Assembly: GCF_900289115.1 (NCBI RefSeq)
Contig: NZ_LT985196.1
Span: 1,410,085 to 1,474,084 of the forward strand
Length of the DNA: 64,000 nt
Direction: 5' to 3'
From: Janibacter massiliensis
GTDB taxonomy: Bacteria > Actinomycetota > Actinomycetes > Actinomycetales > Dermatophilaceae
Below the pieces are notes generated by a model, which was given only the letters and a program-made list of their open reading frames with translations, had not been told where the DNA came from and did no database searches. A program made the translations under genes and the position numbers. Below are positions 25,666-33,847 of this stretch, one piece after another (position 1 is the stretch's first letter; each line of letters opens with the position of its first letter).

Positions 25666-27162
25666 GGCGGATTCAACTGGTCGTCGCAACACCTCGATCA
25701 TGGAGGTGTTCAGGGATGGCGACGAGCGACTGGCGTAGGAAGACCAGCGATGTACCGGAGGGGCTTCGTCGGCAGTGGCGTGCGGATCGGGCGTTGCGCC
25801 CGCCAATGCGTTCGCCTGGACGGCCCGAGCCCTCGCGGGCGGTGCAGCGACAGTTCTGGCGGTTGATCGCCACGGGCATCACCTCGGCCGAGGCTGCGGT
25901 GAGGGTGGGCGTGTCCGTGCCGGTGGGCTCGCGCTGGTTTCGTCACGCTGGCGGCATGCCACCGATCTGTCTGGCCGAGCCCACGGGCCGTTACCTGTCT
26001 TTCGAGGAACGCGAGGAGATCGCGATCCTGCGCGCCCGAGGTCAGGGAGTGCGCCAGATCGCCCACGCGATCGGTCGTGACCCGGGGACGATCTCACGCG
26101 AACTGCGCCGCAACGCCGCCACCCGTGGCGGGAAGCTGGAGTACCGGGCGGGGGTGGCGCAGTGGAAGGCTCAGCAGGCGGCCAAGCGCCCCAAGACCGC
26201 GAAACTCGTCAAGAACGAACGGTTGCGGCAGTACGTCCAAGAACGGCTCGCGGGCAGCGTCCGGGGACCTGACGGCACGCCCGTCGAGGGTCCGAGACCG
26301 CCTGCGTGGAAGGGGCTGAACAAGCCGCACCGCCAGGATCGTCCGTGGTCGACGGCGTGGAGCCCGGAGCAGATCTCACAGCGGCTGAAGGTCGACTTCC
26401 CCGATGATGAGTCCATGCGCATCAGCCACGAGGCGATCTACCAGTCGCTGTTCATCCAGGGGCGTGGCGCGCTCCAGCGCGAGCTGGTCGCCTGCCTGCG
26501 CACCGGTCGAGCGCTGCGGCGGCCGCGGGCCCGTACGCGCAACAAGGCGCAAGGGCACGTCACCGCTGATGTCGTCCTGTCCGAGCGTCCGGCCGAGGCC
26601 GATGACCGTGCCGTACCCGGTCACTGGGAGGGCGATCTGATCATCGGCACCGGCAGGTCAGCGATCGGCACCCTCGTCGAACGCAGCAGCCGGAGCGCGT
26701 TGCTCGTATACCTGCCGCGGCTGGAGGGCTGGGGCGAGAAGCCGCACGTGAAGAACGGGCCGGCCCTGGGTGGCTACGGAGCCGAAGCGATGAACGCCGC
26801 GCTCACCAGATCGATGACCACGCTGCCCGAGCAGCTGCGCAAGACCATCACCTGGGACCGCGGCAAGGAACTCTCCGGCCACGCAACGTTCGCGCTGTCG
26901 ACCGGCACCAAGGTGTTCTTCGCCGACCCGCACTCGCCCTGGCAGCGGCCGACCAACGAGAACACCAACGGGCTTCTGCGGCAGTACTTCCCCAAGGGCA
27001 CCGACCTGTCCCGCTGGTCGGCCGAGGACCTCGAAGCCGTCGCATACGCACTGAACAACAGGCCCCGCAAGGTCCTCGGGTGGAAGACCCCCGCCGAGGT
27101 CTTCGAAGAGCAACTACGCTCCCTTCAACAACACGGTGTTGCATCGACTGGTTGAACCTGCC
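25666..27162 (+). mobile_element. IS30-family element inside IS3 copy 2
   Basis: A 1,497-bp element. The 28-nt terminal repeats begin GGCGGATTCAACTGG (left) and, reverse-complemented, GGCAGGTTCAACCAG (right), 22 of 28 matching. GTC is duplicated at 25663-25665 and 27163-27165. Removing the element and one GTC restores the orfB reading frame HSDHGSVYCSKAY exactly, which proves a simple insertion. Confidence 0.93.
25716..27155 (+). CDS. IS30-family transposase
   Basis: A 479-residue transposase, longer than typical IS30 (about 350-400) because of an N-terminal extension of about 90 residues. The IS30 helix-turn-helix is at LSFEEREEIAILRARGQGVRQIAHAIGRDPGTISRELRRN (about 93-132). DDE residues fall in GHWEGDLIIG (about 300), ITWDRGKEL (about 385) and NENTNGLLRQYFPKG (about 418). 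The frame is intact over nearly the whole element, so it is probably functional. Confidence 0.93.
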   Translation: MATSDWRRKTSDVPEGLRRQWRADRALRPPMRSPGRPEPSRAVQRQFWRLIATGITSAEAAVRVGVSVPVGSRWFRHAGGMPPICLAEPTGRYLSFEEREEIAILRARGQGVRQIAHAIGRDPGTISRELRRNAATRGGKLEYRAGVAQWKAQQAAKRPKTAKLVKNERLRQYVQERLAGSVRGPDGTPVEGPRPPAWKGLNKPHRQDRPWSTAWSPEQISQRLKVDFPDDESMRISHEAIYQSLFIQGRGALQRELVACLRTGRALRRPRARTRNKAQGHVTADVVLSERPAEADDRAVPGHWEGDLIIGTGRSAIGTLVERSSRSALLVYLPRLEGWGEKPHVKNGPALGGYGAEAMNAALTRSMTTLPEQLRKTITWDRGKELSGHATFALSTGTKVFFADPHSPWQRPTNENTNGLLRQYFPKGTDLSRWSAEDLEAVAYALNNRPRKVLGWKTPAEVFEEQLRSLQQHGVASTG

Positions 27163-27453
27163 GTCTACTGCTCCAAGGCCTACGCCCAGCTCTGCAAGAA
27201 GTTCGGCGTCACCCAGTCGATGGGCGCCGTCGGCTCGTCGGCCGACAACGCACTCGCGGAGTCGTTCAACGCCACGATGAAGCGCGAGGTCCTCCAAGAC
27301 ACCGCCTGCTGGCCCGACGAGCTGACCTGCCGCCGGCAGGTCTTCAGATGGCTCGTCCGCTACAACACCCGCCGCCGTCACAGCTGGTGCGGCTACCTCT
27401 CCCCGTCCACCTACGAGGCCCGCCGGGCCGCTACGCTGCCAACCGCCGCGTAA
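27163..27453 (+). pseudogene. IS3 OrfB copy 2, 3' part
   Basis: Continues VYCSKAYAQLCKKFGVTQSMGAVGSSADNALAESFNATMKREVL, carrying the catalytic Glu, through RRHSWCGYLSPSTYEARRAATLPTAA. It is separated from its 5' part by IS30 and has no start of its own. Confidence 0.88.
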
Positions 27454-27482
27454 TCACACCCCGTGTCCAAGATCCGGGGGTA

Positions 27483-27530
27483 AGGCTCATGGCCGAATTC
27501 GGGAATTTCCAGCCGTGGACAACTAACTGA
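27483..27530 (+). pseudogene. Displaced 3' end of the serine protease gene
   Basis: Sixteen codons, RLMAEFGNFQPWTTN and stop, directly after the IS3 right end. In frame with HMM at 24610-24618 they complete a 470-codon protease, and a strong terminator hairpin follows 26 nt later. No start codon or RBS of its own is present. Confidence 0.65.
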
Positions 27531-27556
27531 CCACATCGATCAGGTCCCCGTCCGTT

Positions 27557-27599
27557 AGGAGGCCCGGGGGGTGGGCAATGGCCACCCCCCGCGCCTCCT
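27557..27599 (+). terminator. Terminator of the ancestral protease gene
   Basis: AGGAGGC (27557-27563) pairs with GCCTCCT (27593-27599), and GGGGGGTGG with CCACCCCCC inside, leaving a small loop. It sits just after the displaced protease stop codon. Confidence 0.75.
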
Positions 27600-27906
27600 C
27601 GCACGGCAGCCGAGCGCTCGCCCCATTGTGGAGGGCCAGCCCGATAGTGAGCCCGGCGGACGCCTTCAGCCTGGCGCGTGCGACCCCACTTCAGCGAGGT
27701 AGGTGCCCACGGCCCGACGGTCGCCAGATGAGAGGTGCGGCGGGGTGTGAGAGGGGTAGCGGGACGCGACGGTCGTGGACTGGACTGCGCCGACGGACGG
27801 GTGCCTCTGTAGTTGCCCGGCATCGGGTCATCATCGAGGGAGATCCAGCCAGCCCCACAGCGATCTACTACTGGGATCACAGTAGCCGTCCCGTTAAGAT
27901 CTGGCC
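27600..27906. other. Intergenic stretch without convincing gene
   Basis: About 300 nt. An open frame at 27578-27910 ends just before the barstar-like start, but its residue composition is that of random GC-rich sequence. TTAAGATCT before 27907 may belong to the promoter of the next gene, although no clear -35/-10 pair is seen. Confidence 0.35.
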
Positions 27907-28437
27907 GTGATGCACTTCGATGATGCCCACCTCTGGTCGATCTACATCGGCGTGGCCGGTGAGCGGATGAAGGAGTGTGCGGACTGGGGTCGATCAAGAG
28001 GCATGAGGGTCTTCCAACTTAAATTCGACGGTATCAAGACTCAGGAGCGTCTCGAGCATTATTTGATGGACCAGTTCGAGTACCCGTACCCGGCGAAGGG
28101 GCTCGATGCAGCGGCTGACCTGATGTCTGATCTTGAATGGATCGGCAGTGATGCTGGCTATCTATTCATCGCCACCGGCGTGCACGGCGGAATTTTGGCG
28201 GTTCGCCTGTACGTGTCTCTCCTTCCGCAGATCGCGGACCGATTTCGTAGCGGTGGCGTGCCGTTCCTGGCAACGGTGGATGGTAATGACGAGAGCGTTG
28301 TGTCCACCCCTCAGGAGTGCTATCGCGAGTTTTTGGCCTATGAGGCTCGGGGGTTCTCCCGCGACACCCACCCCGTCGAGTTCTTCGACTTAGGTCGCAT
28401 ACCTGGCGGCATCGGAGGCGCTGGTGGGGCCGTCTGA
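27907..28437 (+). CDS. Barstar-like protein (orphan immunity protein?)
   Basis: A 176-residue soluble protein. Residues about 37-85 resemble barstar (barnase inhibitor) proteins: FQLKFDGIKTQERLEHYLM, PAKGLDAAADLMSDLEWIG. The canonical G-x-N-x-DA loop appears as KGLDAA. A start at GTG 27907 or ATG 27910 is equally likely. The C-terminal 80 residues are unassigned and end in a Gly-rich tail. No RNase toxin is encoded nearby, so it may be an orphan immunity gene left from a polymorphic-toxin locus. Codon use is less GC-biased than the core genes, consistent with acquisition. Confidence 0.5.
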   Translation: MMHFDDAHLWSIYIGVAGERMKECADWGRSRGMRVFQLKFDGIKTQERLEHYLMDQFEYPYPAKGLDAAADLMSDLEWIGSDAGYLFIATGVHGGILAVRLYVSLLPQIADRFRSGGVPFLATVDGNDESVVSTPQECYREFLAYEARGFSRDTHPVEFFDLGRIPGGIGGAGGAV

Positions 28438-28729
28438 TCGGTCCGGCCCGGAGGTAATGGTTGTGCCGTGCGATGCCGGTGCGCGGTGGACGACGACGTA
28501 TCGAAGTGCGCTCGTGGGCGTGACGGGCCGCCCGGCCGAAGGCGCAAACCGCGGCGGGGCTCCTTACTGATCAGCTGGCTTGGGCCACTGTCGTGGGGGT
28601 CACGCAGGCGGTCGCGACGTGGTGGGCAACGGCCCGGTAGTCGCCGGTCAGCGGGGTGGTGGGGTGGGATTGTCGCGCGTCAGACTTTGTAGCAGGGCCG
28701 TTATGTAGGTCTTGAAGGAGAGTCTGAAC

Positions 28730-29047
28730 ATGGGTAGACCCCCTGCGATCCCGGCCGAGCCGAAGACTCGGATCGTGCTGAGTGTGCTTGCCGGTGAGCT
28801 GTCGATCGCTGAGGCTGCTCGGCGGGAAAGGGTCAGCGAGCAGTCGATCGGCCGGTGGAAGGCTGACTTCCTTGAAGCGGGGAAAGCGGCGTTGGCGGCG
28901 GGTCGGTCCGGCCCGTCGACGCGGGAGGAGCAGCTGGAGGCGCAGGTCGAGGATCTGACGCAGGCGCTGGGTGAGGCTGCGGTCGAGATCCGGGTGTGGA
29001 AGAAGAGCGCGGAGGGCCGGTTGGGCCCTTCGAGGACCTTGAGGTGA
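28730..29047 (+). CDS. Transposase OrfA of the third IS
   Basis: A 105-residue helix-turn-helix protein: RIVLSVLAGELSIAEAARRERVSEQSIGRWKADFLEAG, then a coiled coil (EEQLEAQVEDLTQALGEAAVEI). The ATG at 28730 follows AAGGAG at 28715-28720. The end overlaps orfB by 4 nt (GTGA). Confidence 0.88.
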   Translation: MGRPPAIPAEPKTRIVLSVLAGELSIAEAARRERVSEQSIGRWKADFLEAGKAALAAGRSGPSTREEQLEAQVEDLTQALGEAAVEIRVWKKSAEGRLGPSRTLR

Positions 29048-29994
29048 TTCGTGTCGAGTCGGGGATGTCGACCGCGAGGTGGTGCAGAAAGTTCGCCATC
29101 CCCGAACGGACCTGGCGGCGGTGGCAGGCCAAGGCTCGTGCTGGCCGACGGGCGAAGGGTCCGTGGCCGCAGCCGGCCCGCGATGCTGCGGCCGAGCTGA
29201 TCGACAAGCACGCCCGGGAGCATCCGCTCTGGGGCCACCGCAAGATCTGGGCGATGGTTCGCTACGACGGGCACGCGGTGTCGGAGGCGACGGTTCTGCG
29301 GCGGTTGCGAGACCACGGCTTGATCCTGCCGGATCAATACCAGCGCGAACGGCGCAAGCTCGCCGAGCGTCGCAAGGCTGCGTTCGCCAAGGAGCCGACC
29401 GGGCCCAACCAGGTCTGGCGCCTCGACTTCAGCGAGTTCGAGACCACCACGGGCGGGACGTGGCGGATCGCGGGGTGCCGGGACTACTGGTCCAAGTACG
29501 AGTACCCGTTCCATGTGTCGCCGACGGCCAACCAGCACGACGCGATCGATGCGGTCGAGCTCGCGCTGGCTGACTACGCAGAGCTCTTCGGGCATCCGAT
29601 GGTCGATGACTGCCCGGTCGATGAGCAGACCGGGCAGGTGCTGCCGGTGGTCACGATCGTCACCGACAACGGTGACCCGTTCCGCTCGTTCCGGTTCGAG
29701 GCGTTCATCGAGCTCCATCCCGAGCTGGCGCACGTCCGCACCCGCGTGAAGTCGCCGGGGCAGAACGGATCACGCGAGCGAGGGTTCGGGACGCTGAAGT
29801 ACGAACGCCTGTTCATCGACGAGATCGACGACGCCGTCATGCTGGCCGAACGGGCCGAGGACTACCGCATCGAGTACAACCAGGTCCGCCCGCACGAGGC
29901 CATCGCCTGGAACCGGCCCAAGGAGGTGCACCTGGGCATGGCCGACCCGAACATCCCCAACTTTCAGAACCAGGAAATCCTGCCAACTACTTGA
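29044..29994 (+). CDS. Transposase OrfB of the third IS (integrase core)
   Basis: A 316-residue DDE transposase. An HTH_21-like segment HPLWGHRKIWAMVRYDGHAVSEATVLRRLRDHGLI precedes the catalytic core: D in VWRLDFSEFET, D in TIVTDNGDPFR, and E in NGSRERGFGTLKYERL. All catalytic residues are present. The frame is also open upstream to GTG 28996, which would allow a frameshifted OrfAB fusion. The GTG at 29044 gives the shorter, coupled form. Confidence 0.9.
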   Translation: MIRVESGMSTARWCRKFAIPERTWRRWQAKARAGRRAKGPWPQPARDAAAELIDKHAREHPLWGHRKIWAMVRYDGHAVSEATVLRRLRDHGLILPDQYQRERRKLAERRKAAFAKEPTGPNQVWRLDFSEFETTTGGTWRIAGCRDYWSKYEYPFHVSPTANQHDAIDAVELALADYAELFGHPMVDDCPVDEQTGQVLPVVTIVTDNGDPFRSFRFEAFIELHPELAHVRTRVKSPGQNGSRERGFGTLKYERLFIDEIDDAVMLAERAEDYRIEYNQVRPHEAIAWNRPKEVHLGMADPNIPNFQNQEILPTT

Positions 29995-30003
29995 CGCGGG
30001 ACA

Positions 30004-30325
30004 CGATGAGGGTGTTGGCGTGGATGTAGATGCGGTTGCCGGCGGGCCGCGTCCGGTCGATCTGGCGCGGCGCGAGAGCGGTCTGGGCAGTGCCGTGGTC
30101 GGGCATGCGCTCGACGTCAGTGTGGGCTTGCTCGACCGCCCGCAGTGGGTGCGGTGCCTGGATTGCAGGCGCAGCGGATGCACGCCGACGGGGGAGAGCC
30201 TGTCGAAGATCGGTCAGCGCCACGCCACCGTCCTACAGGTGCAGGTCCGAGTCCGGCCGGGGTCGCAGCGTCGCCGCAGGTGACGGCGCGCCGTGACGAT
30301 CGGTGGGTGCGAATCGGTCGGGCCA
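30004..30325. other. Right edge of the accessory zone, no clear gene
   Basis: About 320 nt between the third IS and the dynamin-like operon. A minus-strand frame (29987-30223) reads RIYIHANTLIVSRVK at its 3' end but has no recognised domain and may be a gene remnant. No tRNA fragment or attachment-site repeat was recognised. Confidence 0.35.
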
Positions 30326-30331
30326 TAGAAT
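30326..30331 (+). promoter_or_regulatory. -10 TAGAAT of the dynamin-like operon
   Basis: TAGAAT ends 7 nt before the ATG at 30339, giving a leaderless mRNA for the two GTPase genes. Confidence 0.55.
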
Positions 30332-30338
30332 CCCCCTC

Positions 30339-32048
30339 ATGACCGCTGCCGCTCCCGATACCAGTCGCCTCCTCGCGAGCGTCCAGACGCTTCGCGACGA
30401 GGTCGATCGGACGCAGCTGCCGCTGGACCTGCCGAGCACCGCCGAGGCGAAGGCGAACCGCGCGGAGCTCCTTCGTCAGCTCGACGACTACGTCATCCCC
30501 CGCCTGGAGTCGATCGACGCGCCGCTGCTGGCCGTGATCGGTGGTTCGACGGGCGCGGGCAAGTCGACCCTCGTCAACAGCATCCTTCGCCGCGAGGTCA
30601 GCCGCGCTGGCGTCCTCCGGCCGACGACGACGAGCCCCGTCCTCATCCACCACCCCGAGGACCTGCGGTGGTTCCGCAACGAACGGATCCTCCCCGAGCT
30701 CGGCCGGGTCACCGGGCAGGAGACCGAGGAGGGCCAGCCGAACACCGTCCGCCTCGTCGAGTCCAGCGAGCTGCCCGCGGGCATGGCCCTGCTCGACGCG
30801 CCGGACATCGACTCCGTCGTCGCCGCCAACCGTGGTCTCGCCCGCCAGCTGCTCAGCGCCGCCGACCTGTGGCTGTTCGTCACGACCGCGGCGCGGTACG
30901 CCGACGCCGTCCCGTGGGACCTGCTGCGGCAGGCTGCCGACCGCGGAACGGCCGTGGCGATCGTCCTCGACCGGGTTCCCCGCGAGGCGATGGGCGACAT
31001 CCGCGAGCACCTCACCGACATGCTGCGCGAGCAGGGGCTGGGCACCTCGCCCGTCTTCACCGTCCCCGAGACCGAGCTTGAGGAGAACGGCCTCCTGCCC
31101 GACGAGGCGATCGCGCGGCTGCGCGGCTGGCTGAGCGCGCTCGCCAGCGACACCCGGGCCCGCTCGATCGTCATCCGGCAGACCCTCAGCGGCGCGCTCA
31201 GCTCGCTCGACGTCCGTGTCGACGAGCTCGTCGCCGCCGCGCGCCTCCAGCAGACCGAGGCCGAGACGCTGCGGAGCACCGCCGACACGGCGTACGCCGC
31301 CGCGGAGGAGGGGGTCCGCAAGGGCGTCGCCGACGGTCAGCTGCTGCGTGGAGAGGTGCTCGCCCGCTGGCAGGAGTACGTCGGCACGGGGGAGTTCCTC
31401 AAGAAGATCGAGTCCGGCGTGGCCAAGCTGCGTGACCGGCTGACGTCGGCGGTCAAGGGCCAGCCCGCCGCGCAGCAGAACCTCGACGAGGCGCTCCACT
31501 CGGGGGTCGCCGAGCTGATCCTCGCCCACGCGGACGACGCGGCCGCCACGACGACCCGCACGTGGCGGGGCTCGGAGGCCGGCGAGGCGATCGTCGCTCG
31601 GCACCCGGACCTCACCCGTTCCTCGACCGAGCTCCCCCCGCGCGTCGACCGGATCATCCGCGAGTGGCAGGGCGAGCTGCTCGACCTCATCCGAGCCGAG
31701 GGCGGCAACCGCCGGACGAACGCCCGGATCGCCGCGTACGGCGTCAACGGGATCGGGCTGTTCCTCATGCTCATCGTCTTCTCCCACACCGCCGGCCTCA
31801 CCGGCGCGGAGATCGGCATCGCCGGGGGCACGACCGTCCTCGCGCAGAAGGTCCTCGAGGCCGTCTTCGGCGACCAGGCCGTCCGCGAGATGGCCGCCAA
31901 GGGTCGCCGGCTGCTCCTGGAGCACGTCGCCGACCTCTACGACGGCGAGCAGGCCCGGTACGGCAAGGCGATCGACGAGGTCGCCGTCAACGACCGTCAG
32001 GTCCGCAAGCTCGAGAACGCCGTCGCCGCGGTCAAGGAGGCCTCGTGA
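30339..32048 (+). CDS. Dynamin-like GTPase, first of a tandem pair
   Basis: A 569-residue GTPase. P-loop VIGGSTGAGKSTLVNSIL (about 65-82) and switch region RPTTTSPVLIHHP (about 93-105). The G3-like motif is LLDAPDIDSV (about 151), and a G4-like position is IVLDRVP, where the canonical NKxD is replaced. A long helical stalk-like C-terminal half follows, with a hydrophobic segment (about 468-490, NGIGLFLMLIVFSHTAG). This suits a bacterial dynamin-like protein acting at membranes; Streptomyces DynA/DynB at sporulation septa are the nearest studied analogues, by inference. The next gene overlaps by 4 nt. Confidence 0.82.
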   Translation: MTAAAPDTSRLLASVQTLRDEVDRTQLPLDLPSTAEAKANRAELLRQLDDYVIPRLESIDAPLLAVIGGSTGAGKSTLVNSILRREVSRAGVLRPTTTSPVLIHHPEDLRWFRNERILPELGRVTGQETEEGQPNTVRLVESSELPAGMALLDAPDIDSVVAANRGLARQLLSAADLWLFVTTAARYADAVPWDLLRQAADRGTAVAIVLDRVPREAMGDIREHLTDMLREQGLGTSPVFTVPETELEENGLLPDEAIARLRGWLSALASDTRARSIVIRQTLSGALSSLDVRVDELVAAARLQQTEAETLRSTADTAYAAAEEGVRKGVADGQLLRGEVLARWQEYVGTGEFLKKIESGVAKLRDRLTSAVKGQPAAQQNLDEALHSGVAELILAHADDAAATTTRTWRGSEAGEAIVARHPDLTRSSTELPPRVDRIIREWQGELLDLIRAEGGNRRTNARIAAYGVNGIGLFLMLIVFSHTAGLTGAEIGIAGGTTVLAQKVLEAVFGDQAVREMAAKGRRLLLEHVADLYDGEQARYGKAIDEVAVNDRQVRKLENAVAAVKEAS

Positions 32049-33706
32049 CCCCCCGGACCACCACCGACACCACCCTCGACCCGAGCCGGCTCGAGGCGCG
32101 CTCCCGCGCCCTGGCGGACGCGATCGAGCTGGGCAACGGCCAGCTCGACGCGGCTGCGGTGGAGGACGCCGAGCGCATCGTCCGCAAGGTCGACGAGCGG
32201 ACGGCCATCGTCGGCAGCCACACCGTCGTCGCCCTCGCCGGGGCGACGGGCAGCGGCAAGTCGAGCCTGTTCAACGCCGTCGTCGGGGCGGAGGTCGCCC
32301 AGCCGGGCGTCCGCCGGCCGACGACCTCGACCCCGACCGCGGCGGTGTGGGGCATGGAGCCGGCCGGGGAGCTGCTCACGTGGCTCGGGGTGGGCAAGCG
32401 CCACATGGTCCCCAAGAGCCAGGACCACGGTGAGCGTGACCTCGACGGTCTCGTCCTGCTCGACCTGCCCGACTTCGACTCGCGCGAGACCCGCAACCGC
32501 GAGGAGGCCGAGCGGGTCATCAAGCTCTCGGACGTCTTCGTCTGGGTGACCGACCCGCAGAAGTACGCGGACGCGCGGCTGCACGACGACTACGTCAAGG
32601 CGTTGCGCGACTACGGCGCCGTGATGGTCGTCGTCCTCAACCAGGCCGACCGGCTCACCCCCGAGCAGCGCGAGCAGTGCATCGCCGACCTCCAGCGGTT
32701 GCTCGAGGCCGACGGCGTGCCGGATGCGCGGATCGTCGCGACGTCGGCGACGACCGGCCTGGGTGTCGAGGAGCTGAAGGACCGGCTGGCGAACGCCGTC
32801 TCCGGGGCCCAGGCCGCTCGGGTGCGCCTGTCGACGGACGTCGCCACGGCGGCGACGCGTCTGCGCACCGGGGTTGCGGACGGCGAACGTTCCGCCGAGG
32901 ACCTGCCGCGGCGAGAGCTCGTCGACGCGCTGGCCCGCTCCGCGGGGATCCCGACGGTCGTCGACGCCGTCGCCCGCGACTTCCGCATGGAGGCATGGGG
33001 TCACACGGGCTGGCCGTTCACCCGGTGGGTCCGCGCGTTCAAGCCTCAGCCCCTGAAGCGCCTGCGGCTGGACCGTACGGCGGAGGGTGCCCCGGACATC
33101 ACGGATGCCGACGTCCGTTCCGTCCTGGGTCGCAGCTCGATCCCGCCGCCCACGCCCGCGGCGCGCTCGGCCGTCGAGCTCGCGACCCGGCGCCTGGGCC
33201 ACGCGGCCGGGGAGGGTCTGCCGCAGCGCTGGGCCGACGCCGTCGGTGACGCGGCCGCCCCGCCGAGCGCCGACGTCGCCGATGCGCTCGACCAGGCCGT
33301 GCTGCGGACCCCGCTGCGGGGTCGGAAGCCGATGTGGTGGTCGGTCTTCGGCGCGCTGCAGGTCCTGCTCGCGGTGATCGCGGTCGCGGGCTTCCTGTGG
33401 CTCGTCGCCGTGGCCGGCGCAGCGTGGCTCCAGCTGCCCGCGATCCCGACGTTCGAGGTCCTCGGAGTGTTCGCGACGCCGGCGATCATGCTCGTCGGCG
33501 GGCTGCTGGGCGGGCTGCTGCTCGCGGCCATCGGGCGGTGGCTCGCAGCCACCGGTGCACGTCGACGGGCGAAGGCCGTCGACCGCCGGTTGCGCTCGGC
33601 CGTCTCCGGGGTCAGCGACGAGCGGATCGTGGAGCCCGTCACGCTGGTCCTCGAGCGGCACGCCCTGACCCGGGAGCGGCTCGACGTCGCCGCCGGCCGC
33701 CGCTGA
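32045..33706 (+). CDS. Dynamin-like/YfjP-type GTPase, second of the pair
   Basis: A 553-residue GTPase. P-loop ALAGATGSGKSSLFNAV (about 63-79), RRPTTSTPTAAVWG (about 90), G3 LLDLPDFDSRETRNREEA (about 138-155), G4 VVLNQADRLTP (about 196-206) and ATSATTGLGVEEL (about 235). Unlike its neighbour it keeps a clear N-Q-A-D G4. Two C-terminal membrane helices (about 430-450 and 462-490) form a hairpin. It starts with GTG in a 4-nt overlap with the first GTPase, so equimolar synthesis and a heteromeric complex are plausible. Two hairpins follow the stop. Confidence 0.85.
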   Translation: MTPRTTTDTTLDPSRLEARSRALADAIELGNGQLDAAAVEDAERIVRKVDERTAIVGSHTVVALAGATGSGKSSLFNAVVGAEVAQPGVRRPTTSTPTAAVWGMEPAGELLTWLGVGKRHMVPKSQDHGERDLDGLVLLDLPDFDSRETRNREEAERVIKLSDVFVWVTDPQKYADARLHDDYVKALRDYGAVMVVVLNQADRLTPEQREQCIADLQRLLEADGVPDARIVATSATTGLGVEELKDRLANAVSGAQAARVRLSTDVATAATRLRTGVADGERSAEDLPRRELVDALARSAGIPTVVDAVARDFRMEAWGHTGWPFTRWVRAFKPQPLKRLRLDRTAEGAPDITDADVRSVLGRSSIPPPTPAARSAVELATRRLGHAAGEGLPQRWADAVGDAAAPPSADVADALDQAVLRTPLRGRKPMWWSVFGALQVLLAVIAVAGFLWLVAVAGAAWLQLPAIPTFEVLGVFATPAIMLVGGLLGGLLLAAIGRWLAATGARRRAKAVDRRLRSAVSGVSDERIVEPVTLVLERHALTRERLDVAAGRR

Positions 33707-33722
33707 CCGATCCGGCCGTCCA

Positions 33723-33782
33723 CAGCGGGCGCGTGCCCGCTCCTTCCGTCCACAGCCGCCGCACCACCCGGTGCGGCGGCTG
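33723..33782 (+). terminator. Two hairpins after the GTPase pair
   Basis: AGCGGGC/GCCCGCT around 33724-33741, then a 13-bp stem CAGCCGCCGCACC/GGTGCGGCGGCTG (33753-33782) with the loop ACCC. The second is a good factor-independent terminator for high-GC DNA. Confidence 0.75.
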
Positions 33783-33847
33783 CGGCGTCTCCGGTTCCCT
33801 CGTCCTGACGGCGACCACCGGGGTCGCCACGACGGACGGAGCAGACC

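Larger units (their letters stand above)
24622..27482 (+). mobile_element. IS3-family element, copy 2, interrupted by IS30
   Basis: The same family as copy 1, in inverted orientation. Ends are TGACCCCGGTTCTTGGACACG from 24625 and CGTGTCCAAGATCCGGGGGTA ending at 27482. An IS30 element with a 3-bp duplication sits inside orfB, so the element cannot make OrfB itself. Without the IS30 insertion it would be about 1.36 kb. Confidence 0.85.
28671..30003 (+). mobile_element. Third two-ORF insertion sequence (IS3-like)
   Basis: 1,333 bp between TGTCGCGCGTCA (from 28671) and TGACGCGGGACA (ending 30003), which are inverted copies differing at one of 12 positions. It contains two overlapping ORFs, orfA and orfB. 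No clear target duplication was found at its flanks. Confidence 0.8.

Noticed and set aside
27578-27910. A 110-codon frame ending at the barstar-like start
   Set aside because: It overlaps the terminator hairpin at 27557-27599 and has no family similarity or RBS.
20044-30338. An integrative element with att sites at tRNA-Arg
   Set aside because: No repeat of the tRNA 3' end and no tyrosine recombinase were found in the window; only IS transposases are present.
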